Shown: positions 57,730 through 64,000 of the stretch, piece after piece | How positions within the stretch are numbered: position 1 is the stretch's first letter | How the letters are laid out: every line of letters starts with the position of its first letter | Source of the DNA: Notamacropus eugenii | Lineage: Eukaryota; Chordata; Mammalia; Diprotodontia; Macropodidae | Length of the DNA stretch: 64,000 nt | Direction: 5' to 3' | Assembly: GCF_028372415.1 (NCBI RefSeq) | Contig: NC_092878.1 | Location: 28,192,903 to 28,256,902, forward strand | The notes under the pieces: model-generated | What the model saw: the letters and a program-made list of their open reading frames with translations, nothing else | What the model was told of the DNA's origin: nothing | Databases searched by the model: none | Position numbers and translations under genes: made by a program

Positions 57730-57920
57730 GAGTGAATTAGGAGAACCCGGGTTTGAATCCCAGGTCTGCCATTTACTACCTATATGACCCTGAACAAGTC
57801 ACTGGGCCTCTGGGCCTCAGTTTCCTCATCTGTAAAATTGGGGGAGGGGGGTCTTGGACTTGATGACTTATAAGTTTTCATCCAAAGCTAAGGCTAGGAG
57901 CCTATAAATGCTGTTGAACT
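57730..57920 (+). repeat. MIR
   Basis: 'acccgggtttgaatcccagg', 'gcctcagtttcctcatctgt'. Confidence 0.75.
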
Positions 57921-58594
57921 GAACTGAATGTATTTTAACCCCTATCTCTCCAGCAGCACCCCCCCTTCCCTCCATTCTATACACAAAAAATGGATCTTTT
58001 GAAACCAAATGTAGTCATTCTTGGCCCAACTGGATGGGTGGGTTTGGTGTGGGGGGAGAAAGAGAATAGACCTTTCATATTCTAAGAGGATATTATTCTC
58101 AATTTATTTTTTGTCAAAATTCCATTCAACTTTCTACTGAAAGACATTACTAGTTATCCAGAGCCTTACTTTTTAAAATAAGAATCTAGTAACCAAACTC
58201 AAGACTCTAAGTGCCATGTAAATGGGAACAATGCCCATTCCCCACCTCTCTCAGGGGACACAGATGGGAATTTTACATGCAATGTCCCTATTAATCAGAT
58301 GGAGTCCGTCTGGCAAACTGTACTCCTCAATTTTTTCAAGGCAAGTTGTCAACAATTTACAGACTCCACCCAAGTGCCACATGGTCAAGCAATACTTTAA
58401 ACTCCTGGAAAACAACCATACATCTTGTCATCTTCTGTTTGGTTCAGAAGGGCAGAAAGACAATACTCTGGGTCATTGAATTCCAAAAGTGAAAAAAAAA
58501 AGTTAAACCAAGACTGAGATAAATTAGGGATTTAATTTTGTAAGTAATTTCTAACTTCCTTACCGTCCCACCCTAATGCTCCTTTTAAACAAGA

Positions 58595-58960
58595 GGCAAC
58601 TTGGTGTAACTAGTAGAACATGCTGGATTTAGGAGTCAGGAGATCTAGGTTTGATCCTACCTTATGCATTTATAATAGCTGAGTGACTGAGGCAAGTCTC
58701 TTAACCAATCCATCAATAAGTATTAGTAACCACTTACTATGTGTCAGGCGATGCAGATACAAATATAAAGAATGAAATAATCTCTCCTTGAAAGGGCTTA
58801 CATTAAACTCTCAGAGTCTCAGAGCTTCTATTAACGTCTCAGAGCCTCAGTTTCCCCATCAGTAATATGGGGACAGTAATACTTGCCTCAACGAATTGTG
58901 CTTTGCAAATCTAAAAGCATTTTGCAAACCTTAAAAAGCTATAGATGTGAGTTATTATAT
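58595..58960 (+). repeat. MIR split by a reversed L2 terminus
   Basis: MIR 5' part 'gctggatttaggagtcagga' (58595-58705), L2 piece 'ccacttactatgtgtcaggc' (58705-58815), MIR 3' part 'gcctcagtttccccatcagt' (58840-58960). Confidence 0.65.
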
Positions 58961-59129
58961 ATGATATACACATTTTAAAAATTATTTTGGACAACAGGTA
59001 AAATCAAAATAATTATTCCTATCTATAGTCTTCTCTCTTCCTCTCCCCTCTATCTCCTCTCTCCCAACTGTCTTTCTCAAACACACAGAGCTATTTTCAT
59101 GTACAGTGAGTATTGAAAAAAGGTGAAAC

Positions 59130-59745
59130 TGAATCTAGAAAAAGTAGAGAAGGAGTGAGACACTCCGGCTAGGTGTAAAGAAACACTTTCCAACAAGTAG
59201 ATCCATCCCAAAGTGTAGTAAGTTGCCTTCAGAGGTCATAGATTCCCCCTTACTAGAAGTCACGGAATGACAGACCTACGGCTATAAAGGAATTTCAAAG
59301 GTCATTTAGTCCATCTGCCCTAATTTTACAAATGAGGAAACTGAGGCCCCTGGAGGATAATGACTAGTCCCAGGTCATACAGTCATAAAGGACAAAGGAA
59401 GGATTCATACCTAGGACCTCTACAAATAAAAGCCGGATGACTACTTGCTTAGAAACGATTCTTATTTAGGGATGGGCTAGATCAGAGGTGGGGAATCTTT
59501 GGCCTGGAGGTCACATGTGGTCTTCTAGGTCCTTGGGTGTGGCCTTTGACTGAGTCTAAGTTTTACAATACAAATTCTTTGATTAAGGGGATTTGTTCTG
59601 TGAAGGACTCAGAGGGCCACACTTGAGCACCTAGAGGGCCACATGTAGCCTCTAGGGAACAGGTTCCCCACCCATGCGCTAGATTATATATACATATATG
59701 CTTTTGATATCCTTTCCAGCCCAGAACCTGTGACTTCCACTACAG
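59130..59745 (+). repeat. CR1/L3 3' end carrying nested MIR-type and hAT elements
   Basis: 'tccaacaagtagatccatcc', 'gccggatgactacttgctta' and, after the hAT insertion, 'gatatcctttccagcccaga' are consecutive parts of a CR1/L3 terminus. A reversed MIR-type copy (59270-59420) interrupts it. Confidence 0.6.
59483..59676. mobile_element. hAT-type MITE with long inverted ends
   Basis: 194 bp. The left end 'cagaggtggggaatctttgg' is inverted at the right end 'gggaacaggttccccaccc'. Internal 'gtcacatgtgg' and 'gccacatgtag' pair as well. Flanking ggctagat / cgctagat (59475-59482 / 59677-59684) agree in 7 of 8 bases, as expected for hAT 8-bp duplications. It is non-coding. Confidence 0.8.
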
Positions 59746-60289
59746 GGTGAAAGAATGGACCCCTTTATAAGGCAGTTTCTAAACAGCAGACTCCTGAAAT
59801 TAGATGATCTTGGGTATCTTTCCACTACCCGGAAATAAGGAAGGGAGACCGCTTCCTTTGCAGTGGTGAAAGATCATGGCTGTGGAACTCTGAACACAAG
59901 GTTGAACTCAAGTAAGGCAGGGGTCAATTTTGCGAGTGTTTTTTTCCTCTCTTCTAAAAAACGGTTCAAACAGCTTTCTAGTTATGATGATAAATGCAAG
60001 TAATATAAAATCAAAAGATATCCCTAAAATTTAAATTAAAAATTAAAAACGGGAAGTACACTTCACTTTGGAAGTCATGGTCTGGACCCCTTTACATCTC
60101 CTTCCCTGTCCTAAAATTTTAATACAACGTGAAAGGATCTCAGCATATAAATGACAGACAAATCATTACAGGGAACATACGTTACTCTCTTGCTAGGTAC
60201 AGACTTCAAACACTAATCTGCCTCTCCCAGTTTCACAAGAACCTTCAGATCAGAAGGTTCTTCCCTGGCCTTTGGAGTCACTGGTCATA

Positions 60290-60440
60290 GGCCTTAAGGT
60301 AGAAGGCCCCTTCCGGCGAGTCCCACCCCATTTATTTTATAGACTGGGAAACCCAGGCCCAGAGGTGAGGAAACAGGACTAAAGCCATGCAAGTATTTAA
60401 ATGGCACAGGTAGAATCTGAAACCCGTCATCTGACTCGGT
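60290..60440 (-). repeat. MIR fragment
   Basis: 'gactgggaaacccaggccca' and 'tggcacaggtagaatctgaa'. Confidence 0.55.
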
Positions 60441-60454
60441 AATCTCATCAGTTC

Positions 60455-61480
60455 CACATACGTACAATGATCATCTCTGTGCACATGATTCTCGGATCTA
60501 TATGTCTCTCATGAGCTTTAGTCAAACATCACCAATTGCCTCAGATATCATGAATTGGATGTCCTATAGGATAAACCTGACATGTCTAAAACAGAACTCT
60601 TTATATTGGGTTATTATTGTCAAGGACACCACCATCCTCCCAGTCACTCAGGCTCAACTCCTCAGGGTCATCCTGAAGTCTTCTCTCACTCACACCACAT
60701 ATTCAATCTGTCAGCAAGTTTTGGCATTGACACTTTTACAACACTTCTTGTGTAAGCCCCCTTCTCTCCATAGCCTTCTGACAAGTCCTTCCCCACTCCA
60801 ATTCAATCTGCATTCACCTGCCAAAGTGATTTTCCTAAACAAAGGTCTGATAGATCAGACAGCTTACTGGACAGTGAGGCAGAGTTCTGGGCCTGGAGTC
60901 GGGAAGATTCATTTTTCTGAGCTTAAATCTGGTCTCAGATAATTCTAGCTGTGTGATCCTGGGTAAATCACTTTACCTGTTTGTCTCAGTTTCCTCATCT
61001 GTAAAATAACCTGGAGAAGGAAATGGGAAACCACTCCAGTATCTTCACCAAGAAAACCTTAAATGGGGTCACAGAGAGTCAGATATGACTCGACAAAAAA
61101 TAACTAACTCAGCAGTCACCAGTGACTATAACCTCCGGGATCAAATACAAAATCCTGTCATTGAAAGCTCTTCCTACCTTCCTGGTTTTCCTACACTTTA
61201 TTTCCCTCCATGTACTCTACTACTCTACTACACTTGCTTTCTTGCTGCTCATTGAGCCTGACCCTCTAGCTCCTTAAGTCTATGATTTTTGGCTAGCAAC
61301 AACCTTGGGAGATGGCCTTCCACCTACTCTTTGTATGTCGTATGTAGTTATCTGCATTTTGTTACCTCCACTAGAACGTTAGCTCCTTGAGGGCTGATGC
61401 CATATGTCTGCCTATCTTTGTGTTCACAAGACTTAGTTAGCACAGAGTCTGGCACATAATGAACATTTAATGCTTGCTGA
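60455..61480 (+). repeat. L2 LINE, ORF2 end plus 3' UTR, split by a Mar-1 SINE
   Basis: 'tgaattggatgtcctatagg', 'acctgacatgtctaaaacag' and 'caccaccatcctcccagtca' run to 'aaagtgattttcctaaacaa'. After the SINE it continues 'cgggatcaaatacaaaatcc' to 'cacagagtctggcacataat'. A long open frame across 60502-60942 is a relic of L2 ORF2 joined to SINE sequence, not a gene. Confidence 0.8.
60858..61105 (+). mobile_element. Mar-1-type CORE-SINE inside L2
   Basis: 'ctgggcctggagtcgggaag', 'ctcagtttcctcatctgtaa', 'gggaaaccactccagtatct' and 'ggggtcacagagagtcagat'. Confidence 0.85.
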
Positions 61481-62289
61481 CTGACAGACAAATTCATCTG
61501 TCTGCTATATCATGGTGGGTCAGACTCATTTATCTTCCTACTTCTTTTCTACAGTCCAAGTGGGAACATTTCCTTGAGTTCTCGTTTGCTCTCTAGAAAA
61601 TCAAGATTCTTTTCTGTCTGAGTCTCTGAGGTCTTTTCCCTCAGCTTCAAGTTTAAACTGCTCTCTTTTGAAGCCTCTTGAATTCCAGCCCATGGTCTCC
61701 CTGGACCCTTTATCTCAAACTCCCTGCCTAGTATTTCCTCTGTTCCAGGCTGTCTTAAATGTCAAACACTATCTCAGGTTCAACCCAAAGTTGCCTTTTC
61801 CCCTTTACTCATCTGTCCTCTAAAGTTCCTCAGTTTAACAACAACTGTGTCGTCCAGGACCATCACACTACCAGGATGGAAACTGGCAAATTATTCAGAC
61901 TTGGGATGTGTCAGTAATACTCTTTACTTTATAACATTCTTGTGCTTAAAACTCCACAGTTCCATTTGAACACATCTACTTCAACAACAATCTAGCGGCC
62001 ACCATCCACACACACTAACTTTTGGGGGGAAGAGTCTTTGCTGAAAGCAGGAAGAGATATTTACGTTAACTAAAAGGAAGCATTTCCCACTATTGGCAGT
62101 GAAGGTTATTATATTTTTGAGTGAGTTTTGGAAATTTTTCTCTTTAGAGGGATCTTTAAAAGTCATCCAACAGTGATGTACCTTTTTTCTTCCTTAATAC
62201 TTCAAAATCGATGTCTTTACCCAACCCGTTCTCTTGTCCTGTTTCAAAGGAAGAAGTCTTTCCCTTTTGGCAAAGACAACCTGTCCAAC

Positions 62290-63430
62290 AGTATCCTTAA
62301 GTCCTCTCCCTTTAAACTTCTCCAGAACCATGTCCCATCAACAATCAACCTTCCGATTCTTCATTTTCAATCCCTTCAACTCTGCTGGTTCCTTCTCCTT
62401 TCCCTAAAACATGCTTAGATCTCCCCTTATCTTGGAAAAACCTTCTCTTGACCTTACTACCTTCTTACATTACGGTCTATTTCTCTTCTCCCTCACACTT
62501 CCAATGCTCACTGCTTCATGACCCACCTTAACCTCTATGGTTTCCATTCCCACCAACCTTATTGAAACGGCAATCTAAAAAGCTGATCATTCCCAAATCT
62601 AATTGCCTTTCCTCAGCTTCTTTCTAGAATCTGATATTATTGTCTGTTCCCTTACTGACACACCTACTTTGCTTTGCTTGGACACTGAATGCCCACTTCT
62701 GTGCTATGCTTTCTCTACTTTAATGGTTCTTCCTGTTGTGTGTGTGTGCACGCGTACACACACATATATACATATATACATATATGAAAAGAGAAGGGAG
62801 AGGGAAGGGAGGGAGAAGAGGGAGGGAGAAAGAGAAAAAAGAGGGAAGTAGGGGGAGAGAGGAGAGTAGAGGGAGAGAGGAGGGGAGGGGGAAAGAGAAG
62901 GCAAGGGGAAGGAAGAGGGAGAAGAGGTGGGGTAGGGGAAAAGGGAGAAGGGGAAAAGGGAGAGGAGGAGAGAAGTATGGGGAGGGGGGAGGGAGGAGGG
63001 AGAGAAGAGGGCAGAGCAGAAAGGAGGGAGAAGGAAAGAGAGAGAGGGAAAGAGGAAGAAGGAGAGGGAGAGAGAGAACGAGAGAAAGGGAAAGGAGAGA
63101 AGGAGAGACAGAAATCTGGCAAGTAGGAGTCCATAGGCTTCCCTAAGTTTCTGTCCTCAGCCTTCTATATGGATACCTTAGGTTCTGACCTTTTCCCCAC
63201 AACCTAAACTTACATTCCAAACCACTTACTGGATGTCTCCACCCTGGACACCCTGAGGCCAATTCAAACAACCAGAAGCTTGAACTGAACTCGTCATCTT
63301 TCTCCAAAAACCTGTTTTTCTTTGTGATTTATTTCTGCTGATGGCATCACTGATCTCTCAGTCAGCCATGCTTGAAACTTCCGCGTGATCTCTGACTCTA
63401 TCACCACTTTCTTTCTTCACTCCACCTCTT
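62290..63430 (+). repeat. L2 ORF2 remnant, interrupted by a microsatellite
   Basis: 'cctttaaacttctccagaac', 'accttattgaaacggcaatc' (the HHSTETA-like region) and, beyond the purine tract, 'ttgaactgaactcgtcatct' and 'cgtgatctctgactctatca' follow L2 ORF2 order. Decayed. Confidence 0.55.
62738..63112. repeat. TG/CA/TA microsatellite and 327-bp polypurine tract
   Basis: TGTGTG and CACACA/TATATA units (62738-62785) lead into 62786-63112, which is about 96% purine on the plus strand (GGGAGA and GGAAAG units with only a dozen pyrimidines). Confidence 0.95.
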
Positions 63431-64000
63431 CTAGAAATTCCCAGAGCCACCACCTTAGGTAACTGAGAGAAGACAGAAAGCCTAAAAGCAGAAAAGTCCA
63501 TTACAGTCCATGGTAACCCTTAGTTACTTCCAGAAGGTTATTATATACAGAAGTCACTGCTTAAGAAAGCAGAAAAGTTAAGAAATCCATTTTAGAAATA
63601 TTCAATAAATAAAAATACATCTAAATTCCATTTAAGAAATATTTACAACCAAAATGATCAACACAAAGGAGAGAGAGGTATGGACCAGCCTGAGGAAATT
63701 TCCTATTTTCACAAATTAATCTTGTTAACTTGGCATTAAAAATCTGTTGTCCTAAGGCGCAGGAGGACGATAGCAGCAGCTCTCTAAATTCAGGACTCCG
63801 AAGCAAAGTACCACGGCCCTTGTTCCAGTTCTGCTTTTGCACACCAGACACTTTAATGCTTGAAGGGAAAAACTTCAATTACTTGGAAAATTAACTTATA
63901 TCGAATAACTCAGTCTCTACAGCTGGCAAATGAATGAGCCATTGGTGTGTTATGTCATCTGATGAGTGGCTCAATTCATTGTACTGAGGCGTATATAGCA

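Larger units (their letters stand above)
41026..64000 (-). other. EHD4: EHD4 intron 3, continuing past the window
   Basis: No codons for the preceding EHD4 exons (for example FGNAFLNRFMCSQLPNQ or the GQYSTGKTT P-loop) are seen on the minus strand up to 64000, so the intron is at least 23 kb. Unassigned single-copy stretches include 41150-42430, 44290-46650, 58000-58590, 59745-60290, 61490-62280 and 63430-64000. Confidence 0.75.

Noticed and set aside
60502-60942. A 146-codon open frame on the plus strand
   Set aside because: It coincides with an L2 ORF2/3' UTR relic and runs into a Mar-1 SINE; no independent gene.
62715-63146. Long Ser/Pro/Leu-rich and Arg/Glu-rich frames on both strands
   Set aside because: They are translations of a polypurine microsatellite.

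Overview
The window is nuclear DNA from a marsupial. Two vertebrate genes with standard GT-AG introns sit in about 64 kb that is mostly old interspersed repeats. The repeats are CORE-SINEs (MIR-like, plus a Mar-1-type SINE whose 3' end resembles a BovB/RTE LINE), L2, CR1/L3 and L1 LINEs, and hAT-like DNA transposon fossils. The Mar-1 type is marsupial-specific. The very common Monodelphis SINE with the 'gattctaagatggaaggtaa' tail does not appear, so an Australian marsupial is more likely than the opossum (inference).

Both genes are on the minus strand, so they read right to left. Positions 1-5400 hold the 5' end of SPTBN5 (beta-V spectrin). Three exons at 4176-4066, 3519-3352 and 1062-946 encode the N-terminus and most of the first calponin-homology domain. 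The rest of the gene lies beyond position 1. Positions 19017-18481, 26547-26383 and 41025-40613 are the last three coding exons of EHD4, an endocytic-recycling ATPase. They encode, in order, the second half of the dynamin-like G domain, the membrane-binding helical part, and the GPF linker with the C-terminal EH domain. The upstream EHD4 exons (P-loop, G2-G3) are not in the window, so 41026-64000 reads as one large intron. EHD4 followed head-to-tail by SPTBN5 is the order on human chromosome 15q15.

Between the genes (about 5400-17050) and within the EHD4 introns I found only repeats and unassigned single-copy DNA: no tRNA, rRNA, CRISPR or second gene. The repeats form a readable insertion stratigraphy, with several target-site duplications: Mar-1 SINEs inside L2 and MIR, an L1 inside a MIR, and a hAT element inside a CR1/L3 tail. 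An endogenous-retrovirus fossil with a recognisable LTR lies near 52920-53290.

The most noteworthy signals are four. A (GT)20 plus poly-T arrangement lies just upstream of the EHD4 exon 4 acceptor, like a TDP-43-type splicing element. Two ~150-bp direct repeats flank a region at 12.9-14.9 kb. An unassigned inverted-repeat pair lies at 9.4/10.3 kb. A 327-bp polypurine tract lies at 62.8 kb. I see no convincing undescribed gene system; this is an ordinary mammalian locus.
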